The notes under the pieces were generated by a model that was not told the origin of the DNA, did not search any database, and saw only the letters and a program-made list of their open reading frames with translations. The translations under genes were made by a program, and so were the position numbers. A DNA stretch of 64,000 nt from Turnera subulata. Its lineage: Eukaryota > Streptophyta > Magnoliopsida > Malpighiales > Passifloraceae. Position 1 is the first letter of the stretch, and every line of letters starts with the position of its first letter. Location: assembly GCA_028386065.3 (NCBI GenBank), contig JAKUCV010001914.1, forward strand, positions 1 through 64,000, read 5' to 3'. Of this stretch, positions 45,201 to 55,279 are shown piece after piece.

Positions 45201-46932
45201 CGGAGAGAGATGTTGGATTTTCACAGATCATAAGAGTCTCTAGTACATCATGACTCAGAAGGAACTTAACCTACGGCAAAGACGTTAGGTTGAGTTGCTG
45301 CATGATTATGATTTTACTATTGAGTACCACCCTGGAAAAGCTAATGTTGTAGCAGATGCTTTGAGTTGGAGACAACCAGAAGATGCTTCCACGGCCTACT
45401 CGTTGTCCTCTCTTATCGAGTTAAGGAAGATGGGAGTTGATTTGCCAGTGGACGAGATAGGAGCTTTGTTGACCCATATTGAAGTCAAGTCTAACCTGAG
45501 AGGAAGGATTGTGGAACTACAAGATGGAGATCCTGACTTGATCAAGCTAAAGGAAGTAGTCCGTAGTGGAAAAGAAGACAAGTTTCACATAGCTAAGGAT
45601 AGTGCATTGATGCTGGGGAAACGTCTATGTGTACCCAGAGCTGGTGACCTGCGCAGTCAGATTCTGGAAGAAGGACATATGACGCCATATGCTATGCACC
45701 CTGGAAGCACCAAGATGTATCAGAATTTGAGGAGTTATTTTTGGTGGCCGCGCATGAAGAAAGATGTAGCCGAGTATGTGGCTAAGTGTATTACTTGCCA
45801 GCAGGTGAAAGCCGAGCATCAGGCTCCAGCGGGAAAGTTGAGATCTTTGACAGTGCCACAGTGGAAGTGGGAGATGATCACTATGGATTTTGTGGTCTGA
45901 TTACCGTTGACCCGGAGACATTATGATGCTATTTTTGTTATCGTTGACCGACTTACAAAATCAGCTCACTTTCTACCCATCCGACAGACAGACACCCTGG
46001 ACAAGTTGGCGAGACTGTATGTTGCAGAAATTGTGAGACTACACAGAATCCCTAAGTCCATAGTCTCAGACAGAGATCCAAGATTCACATCATGGTTTTG
46101 GAAGAGTTTGCAAGCAGCTCTGGGTACGAAGTTGAGTTTCAGTACCGCATTTCATCCTCAGACAGACGGACAGTCAGAGAGGACTATTCAGACGCTAGAA
46201 GACATGCTAAGGGCTTATGCTCTTAATTTCAGTGGGAGTTGGGATCAGTATTTGCCTTTAGCGGAGTTCGCCTAAAACAACAGTTTCCATTCCAGTATTG
46301 GGATGCCACCGTTTGAAGCTCTTTACGGAAGGAAGTGCAGAAGTTCAGTACGTTGGGATGAAGAAGGTCTCCATTTGATTGTGGGTCCAGATTTGGTAAA
46401 GCAGACAGTTGATAAAATTCAGACAGTTAAGCAGAGTATGAGAGCAGCTCAGGACCGACAGAAGAGTTATGCTGACAAACATCGTCGTGAGATGGAGTAC
46501 CAGGTGGGAGAAAGAGTTTTCCTCTGAGTTGCACCTTGGAAGGGTGTTATCAGATTCGGGAAAAGAGGGAAGTTGAGTCCCAGGTATATCGGGCCGTATG
46601 AGATCGTGGAAAGGGTTGGACCCTTGGCGTACAGATTATCTTTACCAGAGGAGTTGTCACGGATTCATGATGTGTTCCATGTCTCTATGTTGAGGAGGTA
46701 TAGATCAGATCCGAGCCACGTGGTTACTACAGCAGATGTTGAGGTATCAGAGGATCTTACATATACAGAGATGCCAGAATAGATTCTTGCCCGAGAGGTC
46801 AGACAGTTGAGGAAACGAGTCATTCCGATGGTAAAGGTTAAGTGGAGCAAGCACTCTACAAACAAGACTGTATGGGAAGTTGAGGAGCACATGCATTCTC
46901 AGTTTCTGCATCTATTTTCAGCATCAGAGTGA
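42299..46932 (+). pseudogene. Gag-pol polyprotein of the Gypsy element, disabled
   Basis: One long frame broken by stops and a frameshift. Gag occupies the 5' part, with a CCHC zinc knuckle ([15 protein letters not shown]) at 43295-43340. The protease site, normally DSG, reads DLG here (NDLGAMHSF). Reverse transcriptase follows with [15 protein letters not shown] and the catalytic FIDDILIYS. RNase H is marked by [10 protein letters not shown]; integrase by the zinc-binding CITCQQ, an Asp in TMDF, VSDRDPRF and SERTIQTLE. A one-base deletion near 44655-44670 moves the frame. In-frame stops: TAG at 42509, 42611, 42710, 42950, 43100, 43184, 44654 (at the shift), 44935, 45193, 45241, 45286 and 46780; TGA at 45898 and 46525; TAA at 46273. 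The natural stop is TGA at 46930. Confidence 0.93.
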
Positions 46933-46951
46933 ATTTCAGGGACGAAAATCT

Positions 46952-46967
46952 TTTAAGGTGGGTAGGC
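46952..46967 (+). other. Polypurine tract of the Gypsy element
   Basis: TTTAAGGTGGGTAGGC directly precedes the 3' LTR start TGTAACAGCCCGGG, the position required for plus-strand priming. It follows GACGAAAATC, a context common in plant Gypsy elements. Confidence 0.75.
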
Positions 46968-49548
46968 TGTAACAGCCCGGGTAATTTTCGCATTTTTACC
47001 AGTACCGTAAAAAAGTTTTTACACAGTTTTACCATTAAAATTAATCTTGGGTAATTAATTTATGGTAATTCGTGCATCGGATTCCGAAACCGAGCGCTGT
47101 CCCGCGTTCAAAATTTTTCTGCGGATTTTTTAGACCAAAGTTGGAATTTTTCAGGTCCAGGAATCTTTAGAAAAGTCAGGTTTATCCTCGAGTTAACGGA
47201 CCAGAAATAAAGGTAAGGGGGTATATTGGTTATTTTCTGGTCCGAACGGGGCACGCCTCACATGCTGCACAGTAGTGCATAATTGAGGCTGCCGCCGCCT
47301 TTTCCCTGTGTCGCCCGTGAACTGCTTTTCCCTGTGTAATCAATTTTCTGCAAGTTTTTTACCCGTGTCTTCCTGCTTTTCAGTACCACATTATCAACTT
47401 CCCTCACTCTCCTCTGCAAACTCACTGCCCGTACCCATCCTTCACTCCTGCAACCAAAACCCACCCAGTACACCAACTAAACCAGTGCTAAACCAGAAAC
47501 AAAAAAAAAAGAGAAAACAAACAAACACACACAACCACCATTCAGATACTGCCGCCTCAGCACCACCATGTCACCCTCTCTTCCTTCCTCCCCGTGAAGC
47601 ACCACACACCGCCGAGACCTCCACCACAGCCGAGCCACCCATTACCTCACGCACCTCCACCGCCACTCGTCGTCATCCACTTCTCCTTCTCCTCCCTGCC
47701 GCGACACCGCCGCCTTCCTCTCCGCAGCAGATCGATGCTGCCACCGCCCTGGAGAAGTTAGCCGCCCGCGTCCTTTCCGCTGCAGCGAGCCGCCGAGGAC
47801 GCTTCCTCGCAACCCCTCGCAGTCGCCTGTGCCTCCTACCGCCGTCGCCTCGCCGATCCATGCCGCCCCGTTCCGTCGCGCCGCCATTTTCATCGACTGC
47901 AAGGTGAGCAGTCCACGAGTAGAAGACGACCCAGTAGCGTTGTAGTCGGGTTGACCCGTCGGGTCGCAGGTTGTGCTTATGGGCTGAGCTGTTGAGGGTT
48001 GGACTGGTGGGCTGTGCGACTGGGCCTTCTGCATGGGCCTGTACCTGGGTTCCTATTTGGGGCCTGGGTTGGGTCTAAGTAGTAGGTCTGGGCTGCATTA
48101 TTTAGGCCCGGTCCGGTTTTAAAAAAAAAAAGAAAAGAAGAAATTCTGAAAAATGGTTTTCTGGAAAATAATAATTACTCGGTATTTTATGGAATAATAA
48201 TAATAAATATAATTCTGGGAATAACTTGGAAAATAAAAATAACTTGTGTTTTGGAAAAAGAATATATGTTATGGTATATAATATTTGGAAAAAAGTATAT
48301 GTACGGTATATAATATGGAGAAATAATTATCTTGAGCAAGTAAATAATTAGAAAGGATATTATCAAGGTAATAAATACCGGAATAATAACTGGGTATAAG
48401 TATAGTGTATTTTTAACACTGGAAAATAAATGGTGAATTATGATGATAATGGAAAATAATCCGAGGCAGTACCGAGTTGGTTCAGTATTTTAATTTTACG
48501 GTATATAGTATTAGCATTGCATCTGCATACCATCTTGTGTGTGCATATTATTTGGTTGATATAGGAGTTGATAACGAGCAGTTACCTGTGGAACCGGACT
48601 TGGAATCTGTTGGGCATTTCCAAAATTGATAATCGGCTAAAGTGAGGATGGATAACCTTTGGTATGTGCCTGTAATACTGTGTGTGCTTTGTTGTTTGAT
48701 TGAACTGCTAAGATGATCATTGTTAGTTATTTGACTGTTATGGTTATTGTTGTTGCAGTTGTTGGACTGTGTTGTTGGTCTTGTGGATATTGTGAATAAT
48801 TGTTGAACTGTTAATTGTGAATAATTGGTGTTATGAGATTGTTGATTGGTTTGGTCTGTAGAATAACTCGAGATAATAGAAAGTTGGATAATTGAGGATA
48901 GAGTATTGGAATTGGAATTGAATTTGAGATGATGATTTAATTGTCACTTGGAAAGTAGTGGTACGACTAGATGGTTAGAGGCTAGTTCTGAAGTGTCATG
49001 GCCGGTTTGGTTTGGTTTGGGGATGTTGATCCCGGTTTAATTTGGATATTGGGATGTTGATCCCGGATTGGTTGTTATTGGGATGTTGATCCCGGATTGT
49101 GATTTGGCCTAGCATCCGGAATTAGTTAATAACCAGGTATGACCCTAGCTTGTCCAGTGACAGGGGTCCGGAAGATAAAATTGGTAATAATAATAAATAT
49201 TCTTTTGGTCTTGGCTCAGTCGTGATTTGGTAGAATCTTTGAGTTGTCTTTTGCTGGTATTTTCTTCGAAAGTATTATGGTTGCCTGCATATCTCTGTTT
49301 ATCCATGGTCGGTGGGCACTTCGGACTCACCCCTCACCTGCGGGCTTTCATCCCGTAGGTTGAGTTATTTCATAGTTCAGGTACGACGTTAGATGGCTGC
49401 TGTTTTCTTCTCCTCCTGACTCCGGATCCATACCTCCGCTGCATGTGCATATAAGACTTTTGCTGCTGTATTATACATGCTGTTGTGTTGCTGCTTTCCT
49501 ATTATGCCTATGATGCTGTTTGTACTATATTCTGCTACTGCAGTTGAG
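46968..49548 (+). repeat. Truncated 3' LTR of the Gypsy element
   Basis: Matches the 5' LTR up to CTGCAGTTGAG (corresponding to 41984) and then stops. The missing part is about 184 bp, including the LTR terminus. Internal differences include three instead of four palindromic units and scattered single-base changes, so insertion is not recent. Confidence 0.93.
49020..49093 (+). repeat. Three palindromic tandem units in the 3' LTR
   Basis: GGGATGTTGATCCC at 49020, 49051 and 49080 with the same linkers as in the 5' LTR, one unit fewer. Confidence 0.95.
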
Positions 49549-49887
49549 TTGGTGAAGGTGCTCTCCTTGAGGGGGATAAAAAGCATCACGTCCCGAGTTC
49601 GAATCCCTAGTGCTGCAGCATGGTAAAGGATTAAACCCAAGAGGTGTGGGCTGAGGGATGTGATGTAACAATACCTGAATATGATGGGTCCCTCGGGGAG
49701 AGGGCCTTCACAGAAAAAGCGCCTTTTCTGTGAAGGCCCTCCCTCCGAGGGACCCACCAAATCCAGGTATTGTTACATCACTCCCTCCGCCCGATTAAAT
49801 CCTGGATGTAAAGGATTTAATCGGGCGGAGGGAGTGATGTAACAATACCTGGATTTGGTGGGTCCCTCGGGGGGAGGGCCTTCACAG
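49538..49887 (+). mobile_element. SINE followed by inverted and direct partial copies
   Basis: A tRNA-like head is present: A-box-like GCAGTTGAGTTGG at about 49540 and B box GAGTTCGAATCCC at about 49600. Its body runs from GGTAAAGGATTAAACC to GATGTAACAATACCTG and GAGGGCCTTCACAG, ending near 49713. A second copy of the body lies inverted (about 49730-49802) and a third in direct orientation (49813-49887). The last two form a near-perfect hairpin of ~75-bp arms around a 10-base loop (TGGATGTAAA, 49803-49812). The first two can form another hairpin around AAAAAGCGCCTTTT. The Gypsy LTR is lost at this point. Confidence 0.75.
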
Positions 49888-50342
49888 CATTTGTATGCCT
49901 TGTGAATGTGTGTGCATAGTGTGGAAACAATCAGACAACAAAAATGAAGGATTGGAATTAAAAAGAATGGGGGTGAGGAAAGGATTTGGCTGGAGTCTCC
50001 ACCAGTAGAGACCACCTACGTACCCCCGCAACCGGGTTCAAAGCTCACGTATTTCTTACATACTTCCACACAACAATTACATCATCAATAACATCATTAG
50101 TTCATCAACAAATCAGCAGCAAGAATCAATAAAAAAGAGTTTTAAGATTACCTCTCGTAGTCCTCCTCTAGCTCCTTGATTTTGCGTGCCTTTGGAACCC
50201 AACCTTCTTCCACTTCTAAGCTCTATCTTCAACCTTTTTCTTGACTTCTCTTTGTTGGCTTATTCTTGATGTACTTCTCCACAAAAATCCTCCAAAATTA
50301 CAACTTTAAAAATATTTATAAGCTTTGATGTCTCTTTACAGT
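49888..50342. other. Spacer between retroelements
   Basis: No gene. A short GGGTTCAAAGCTC at about 50034 resembles a polymerase III B box, but no matching A box was found upstream, so no RNA gene is called. Confidence 0.4.
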
Positions 50343-50635
50343 TGTTAGGACGTAGACACTTTTGTGTGGTATAAGAAGTTTATCTGTCAACCAACAATTT
50401 CTTGAACCTCGCTGTAAAAGACCCCAGTCTACTACAATGTTGTTATAAATTCATTGTTGAAGGGAAAGATTTGAAGAAGAAAAATGGAAGGGAGAAGGGC
50501 TCGGTTTGCAGCTCAGTATTGCTGCTCCATTTCTCATTCTTTTTGCTCAACATAAATACAAGAGATGGTAAGCATAAATACAAGAGATGGTAGGTAGTGG
50601 CACAGTGACATTCACCACGCACGTGTTTTATAACA
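50343..50635 (-). repeat. 3' LTR of the Copia relic
   Basis: On the minus strand it starts TGTTATAAAACACGTGCG and can be ended at CGTCCTAACA, giving matching TGTTA/TAACA termini and a length of 293 bp. The start is firm because the polypurine tract adjoins it. The end is inferred from the terminal inverted repeat only. Confidence 0.65.
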
Positions 50636-50939
50636 CTCCCCCTTGGATGTCACTGTTTATTGGGTAGAATACGCTAAGGGAGAACTGCCTCATTAAAAAC
50701 CTTACCAAGAAAAACCCTGTAGGATAAAAACTTGGTGAGGGAAAAAGAGTGCAGTGCGTATTTTACTCCCCCTCATTTTGGCCTAACTGCCTCATTAAAA
50801 ACCTTACCAAGAAAAACCCTGTGGGATAAAAAACTTGGTGAAGGGAAAAAGAGTACAGTGGCCTCTCTTGATTTATTGTTGTCGTTGCATGCCAATAACT
50901 CTCTTGTCAACTGCTGGTGATATAGGCCTTGTCTGATCA

Positions 50940-53095
50940 CTTCTGATTCATCATCACTCCAACTGGACAATATAGACAGCTTTATCTTCATAATTTATTG
51001 TTGGAGCATCTGACTTGCCCTTTTGCTTTTGTAGTCCAGTGATGCAACGACTTCATGTGTAAAGTTGTAGCAGATGTCCGGCTGTGCCTTTTGTGTATCA
51101 AGAGGGGAATCGGCATTTGCAAGAAACAACTCTTCTTTCTTCGGGCTTACAGAATTATCATAACACCACATTTTTTATATCCCGTAGATAAGAGAAAACA
51201 CATTTTGCCAATAGGCTTAAGTCAAAAGCTTCAAGCTTCATAACAAGGTACTCTAGGACCAATTTAATAGCACGGTATTTGAAAACCTCTTCTGGAGTAC
51301 CAATCATAAATGAGTTTTTCCATACTCAAAATGATTTAAATCATGAATTGATATTTTCAGTCATTTTTGTAATTTCCCGAAAATTAGTTGCTTCAGGCAA
51401 CTTGGATCCTTCAGGGATCTTCATGACTTATGGATCCATAATAATAGGCTGTAATAGCATTCACTAGATGCATTTCTAATACTTTTCATATACTGCCAGA
51501 CACATCAAAATAATTGCATCCACCACAAGGGAGTATATCTCTTCATAATTAATACCTGGTCATTTGGGTAAAAACTTTGTGCCACAAAACCGTGCTTTAC
51601 ATCTCATTATTTATTTCTTTCCGCACAAATACCCTTTTATGACCAATTGAATTTTACACCTTCTGGTGTACGGACTACAGGTCCGGAAATTTCTCGCTTC
51701 GGGCGAGTCCAATTTCTCGCTTCGGGCGAGTTCAACACAACCTTAATTGTATTTCTATATTTTGGCCAATTATACTATGCCTACATTCGTCAATGTAGGT
51801 TCATGATCCTCATTTCATTTAGCGCTACATAAATATTCCATCGACGGTTATTTTACGTCGGTTCCATCTTATTTCTGACATTGTAATTGAGATCTCATCA
51901 TATTCAATTTATTTCAAGTACCTGTGTTACTTCTGGAACTTTATCAATTGTGTCAGACAACCTCTTCTAGAGGATTTTCCTCTTCTGGAGGACTTTTAAT
52001 TCAAACCTCTACTGGAGACCTTATTTCCTTACTGGGGCTATCTTATCACTTCGCTCCTTTTTCTCTATCGAGAAATTTTTCTTATGGAACCGAGCATAGA
52101 TTCATTTGCATACTTATATTGTTCTTCAGGAACATCAAAACAGGAGCATTTGCAGCTGGTATATGGTCACATATTTCAAATAAATATGTTTGACAAATGG
52201 CTTACTAATCTTTTGCAAATGAATCATCTCTTTGAACTTCAGGTTCATACTAATATTTGAGGATCAAAAATCATATATTGATAATTCATTTCAATAATTT
52301 TCTTGATCCAGCTGCTTATTTTCCCTCCCCCTGATGTTGGGTAAAACATCAATTAATAAGGAAATATTGCTATAAATAGATCTCCAATCCCCTGTCTTAG
52401 GTTTCAAATACCTTTATAATTTATGGAGATACATACCCAACATAGATTCCCAATCTTCTTTAAAAGACCAAATTTCACAACCCTGTGATGGAGCATTATA
52501 TAACCGATGGTCCGAAGATGGGAGATACTATGTATGTGTCCATTAATCAATTAAATGGGGGGTTCTTATAACATCATGTTGGCTTGATGCACAGTGTTGC
52601 TGCATATAAAATATTAATTTTTCAAGCAATAATATTTCATCAACAGTCATGCAATCAATTGTCAATGTTCCCCCAGATCTGTTTGGGTTTATTTCCAATG
52701 ATATACAATCCCTTATTGATGAAATATACCAGCATTATCTAGACATATAGTCTAGTAACATAAGTAGGGATATGTGTCCGCAAGTGGCATAATAAGTGCG
52801 CACTTATGCCAACTTGCGTCACACATTAAACCATCTAGTCGATGCATCGTAAAAATTACCTAGATGGTTAACACCGCGGATTGATCAGTCCGCGTTCATG
52901 TCCCTGAATCATGCTTAAACTTGCTGGTGATGCTAGGCCATTCTCATCTTAGGAGGGTCGTATAATAAATTTTGCAGCAAACAAACATATGGAAATTTAT
53001 TGATTGTAAAAACTTCTGGTTTTTCAATCAATGACCAAAACAAATTTTTTGCATCATAATTGATCCGGGATAGCCTAACCGGTCATGCCCAACAA
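50940..53095 (-). pseudogene. Copia pol remnants (integrase, reverse transcriptase, RNase H)
   Basis: Minus-strand translations show: HDRLGYPGSIMM at about 53090-53055 (start of the integrase region); RRLGIYVGY at about 52470-52420 (end of integrase); TPEGVKF and KGICAERNK, then KHGFVAQSF at about 51670-51560, which correspond to the start of Copia reverse transcriptase; a KIPEGSKLPEAT segment at about 51425-51385; and YEDKAVYIVQLE at about 50990-50955 (RNase H). Stops and frameshifts separate them, and large parts, including the catalytic YVDD region, are missing. Order and motifs fit the Tork-like group, though lineage assignment needs a tree. Confidence 0.8.
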
Positions 53096-53106
53096 TAAAT
53101 CATCAA

Positions 53107-53653
53107 ACCAACTTCAAGTTGGTGCCAGCTTCAGGCTGCGATGTGTGCCAGCTTCAGGCTGGTATATGTGCCAGCTTCAGGCTAGATATATGTGCCAGTT
53201 TCAGGCTGGATATGTGTGCCAGCTTCAGGCTGGATATGTGCCAACTTCAGGCTGGATATGATAACATGGGGAAATTATTTAACAGCTGTAAATTACATTT
53301 CTATCAGATAACTTCTAGTTAGCCTCAGTTTCGAGCTGTGCAAACCGTGTATTTAATAACTTAAAAATACTAGCTTCAGGCTAGTGCATTCCAGCTTCTG
53401 GCTGGATATGATAAGTTTCAATAACCCGAATTTTATATAGCACAATCTAAAGAATAATGCTGGTAAACTTTTCACAACTTGTTTGTTAGCTACAGCAATA
53501 GCCTTTTAATATAGAGATATTCAGCATCTCAGCTCTTCTAGAGCATAAATATTTTACTCTTCTAGAGTACGTTATACTATAATAAAACTTGTGCTCTTTC
53601 GGAGCTTAATATATGCTCTTCTAGAGCGTAATAAACTTATGCTCTTCTAGAGC
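53107..53653. repeat. Array of small hairpins with TTCNN loops
   Basis: At least 14 short inverted repeats with 4-6 bp stems and a five-base loop starting TTC. They include ACCAAC-TTCAA-GTTGGT (53107), CCAGC-TTCAG-GCTGG (53148, 53219), CTAGC-TTCAG-GCTAG (53370), CCAGC-TTCTG-GCTGG (53391), GCTC-TTCTA-GAGC (53532, 53615, 53641), ACTC-TTCTA-GAGT (53556) and GCTC-TTTCG-GAGC (53593). The first seven form a tandem array with a period of about 22-24 bp and GGATATGTG linkers. Stem sequences change while loop and symmetry stay. Confidence 0.85.
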
Positions 53654-53890
53654 ATATTAATCCCCTTCTCATTTTTAGGTTGTACAATCACATATTACTT
53701 ATGAATAATTTCCGTTTATTAAACACGGAATATGTCACGCATTGTCTTCAGGACAAATGCCAGAGTCATTATTCTAGAAACAATAGTTTCATGTTCATAT
53801 TAAGAATTTAATAATAACATGCATGAAATAAATATAATGTAATTATAACAATTAATAATAAAGCTGATCATAAAATAAGATCATTCATTA
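53641..53890. repeat. Duplicated Copia-leader segment, copy 1
   Basis: Shares AATAATTTCCGTTTA, CACGGAATAT, GCATTGTCTTCAGGACAAAT and an AAGCTGA-ATAAAATAA tail with 54640-54840. The spacing of the blocks is similar, so this is an internal duplication inside the relic. Confidence 0.65.
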
Positions 53891-54054
53891 TTGGCTTATA
53901 CCTTCAGGATATATTGGCATCCACAAGCTTTAACATATAGTTTTGATGGGCTCTACACATTTGTTAACAACAGAAACTTATTATGTGTTTTTAGAAAACG
54001 TACAAACGGATGAAATGGGTTCAACCCAATACAATAGATTCTTAACACCTTGGT

Positions 54055-54189
54055 TCACTGCTTTTCCAAACACAACTTCTGTTTTTTCTTGCTTTCGAGT
54101 TTTGATGATGATGATTCCTTAACAGTCTCTGTAGCATCCTTTGCATTTCCAAACAACTCCAAATTAGGGCCAGCTCGTTTACAACCATC
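54055..54189 (-). pseudogene. Exon-like fragment of unknown origin
   Basis: On the minus strand, a T-rich tract and CAG acceptor (plus-strand 54190-54200) precede an open frame ending in TGA. It contains GCKRAGPNLELFGNAK and a Ser/Lys-rich tail (KESSSSKLESKKKQK). It looks like the last exon of a host gene, not Copia coding sequence, and lies between the two copies of the duplicated leader segment. The source gene was not recognised; chance similarity to an exon is possible. Confidence 0.35.
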
Positions 54190-54639
54190 CTGAAAAAATA
54201 TTAGGCAAAAGTTCGTCACTAACGATCCCTTTTGAATGGCAGCCCTTAATTGCAATCAATATCCGACACATACCTGCACCTCTTCCTGAATGAATATTTT
54301 GGAGACAGAAAGGTATTGCACTGACAGCAAAAAAAACGTGGCATCACCTCATCACATGTAGTAGTAATCTCTGCCATGGAACTGGGAAAAAATGTGGAAA
54401 TTGGTTAAAAGGGGTACAATGGTAAGCAACTGCTGCTGCTATTTGACTGCTGGTTTAAATCACAGCATTTTATTATAATTGTTTGAACAGCAGCTGCAAA
54501 GGTTAACAAATGTTTTCCAAACACTTCCCAAAGTCAGCTCTTCTCTTGGCGGCAGCAATAGCATAGACTCCTGCAAACCTTTCAAGTAATGATCAAGCTT
54601 AGCCTGATTGTAACTCTTCAGGAGCATATCAAGACCCAT

Positions 54640-54840
54640 GCTCTTCTGGAGCGGGTTAATAAATTTCATATTAATAATTTCCGTTTACGGAATATATCAC
54701 TGCATTGTCTTCAGGACAAATGCGGGGGCTATTATACGAGGAAAACGACAATATCATATACACATAAAAAACTTTAAGCAACAATAAGGATAAATATAGC
54801 AGAATATAAGAAAGCTGAATATAAAATAAAATCAAACATA
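54640..54840. repeat. Duplicated Copia-leader segment, copy 2
   Basis: Counterpart of 53641-53890, including one hairpin of the TTCNN type (TGTC-TTCAG-GACA at 54706; the same motif is at 53743). Confidence 0.65.
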
Positions 54841-54923
54841 AAAATTAAAACAATTAATATATATAAAATCAAACATAAAAATTAAAACAATGTGCTAATG
54901 TGCTAGCAAGACAACGGCCTGGC

Positions 54924-55200
54924 TGTGGCTGATATTGGCTACACTCATATCAGGAGTTGCAACAATTATTGATATATATAAGCTCAGAGGTGAAAGATCC
55001 TAATAAAATCAAACATAAAAATTAAAACAATTAAAATTTTAGTGGCACAGTAACATTCACCACACAAGTGTTTTATAACAAATGTCCCAATATATATCAA
55101 TAATTGTTGCAACTCCACGCAAGTGTTTTATAACAAATGTCCCAATATATATCAATAATTGTTGCAACTCCTGATATGAGTGTAGCCAATATCAGCCACA
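54924..55200. repeat. 56-bp perfect inverted repeat around the Copia 5' LTR stub
   Basis: Left arm about 54924-54979 (TGTGGCTGATATTGGCTACA onward) and right arm about 55145-55200 are exact reverse complements. Between them lie the LTR stub and two direct copies (55065-55119 and 55120-55171) of a unit joining the LTR start to flanking sequence (GTTTTATAACAAATGTCCC and TTGTTGCAACTCC). The insertion junction has thus been duplicated and inverted. Confidence 0.9.
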
Positions 55201-55279
55201 ACGTACCGTTTCTCAAATCATAAATCGTCCTCATGGCCACATTCGCAATGATCGACATGTATTTTAGTGCATAATAGCA

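Larger units (their letters stand above)
39370..49548 (+). mobile_element. Ty3/Gypsy LTR retrotransposon, decayed
   Basis: Layout: 5' LTR (39370-42168), degenerate primer-binding site (from 42172), broken gag-pol (42299-46932), polypurine tract (about 46952-46967) and truncated 3' LTR (46968-49548). The domain order protease, reverse transcriptase, RNase H, integrase defines Ty3/Gypsy. A conserved segment after the integrase (RQLRKRVIPMVKVKWS) resembles the tail found in plant chromovirus-type elements. The 3' LTR lacks its last ~184 bases and runs into a SINE cluster, so no target duplication can be checked on that side. LTRs starting TGTAA(T/C)AGCCCGGG are recognisable. The element cannot encode a working polyprotein. 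Confidence 0.95.
50343..55080 (-). mobile_element. Ty1/Copia retrotransposon relic, minus strand
   Basis: Read on the minus strand: a 40-bp stub of the 5' LTR (55080-55041, TGTTATAAAACAC), a rearranged leader, an integrase region, a reverse transcriptase region, a fragment of RNase H, a polypurine tract (CCAAGGGGGAG, plus-strand 50636-50646) and a 3' LTR (50635-50343). The order integrase before reverse transcriptase defines Ty1/Copia. Just before the LTR, a CTTTTTCCCTTCACCAAG and GGTTTTTAATGAGGCAGTT module, typical of Copia 3' ends, is duplicated (about 50670-50750 and 50790-50870). Stops and indels occur throughout, and no target duplication was found. Confidence 0.85.

Noticed and set aside
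42509..46782. TAG reassigned as a sense codon (recoded element)
   Set aside because: The host genes in the window use TAG as a stop (DEAD-box and ethanolamine kinase genes end in TAG), and TGA, TAA and a frameshift also break the frame.
47308..47907. 199-codon ORF in the 3' LTR as an independent gene
   Set aside because: Same sequence is in the 5' LTR with a differing frame history; kept only as an LTR observation.
49538..49615. Possible tRNA gene (B box GAGTTCGAATCCC)
   Set aside because: No closing acceptor stem or sensible anticodon arm; the sequence continues into a SINE body.
49389..49760. 123-codon minus-strand ORF covering the SINE cluster
   Set aside because: Composed of LTR and SINE sequence read backwards; no protein features.
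53107..53260. Regular ~22-24 bp repeats resembling a CRISPR array
   Set aside because: Plant nuclear context, units of only 22-24 bp without unique spacers of constant length, no cas genes, and location inside a Copia relic.
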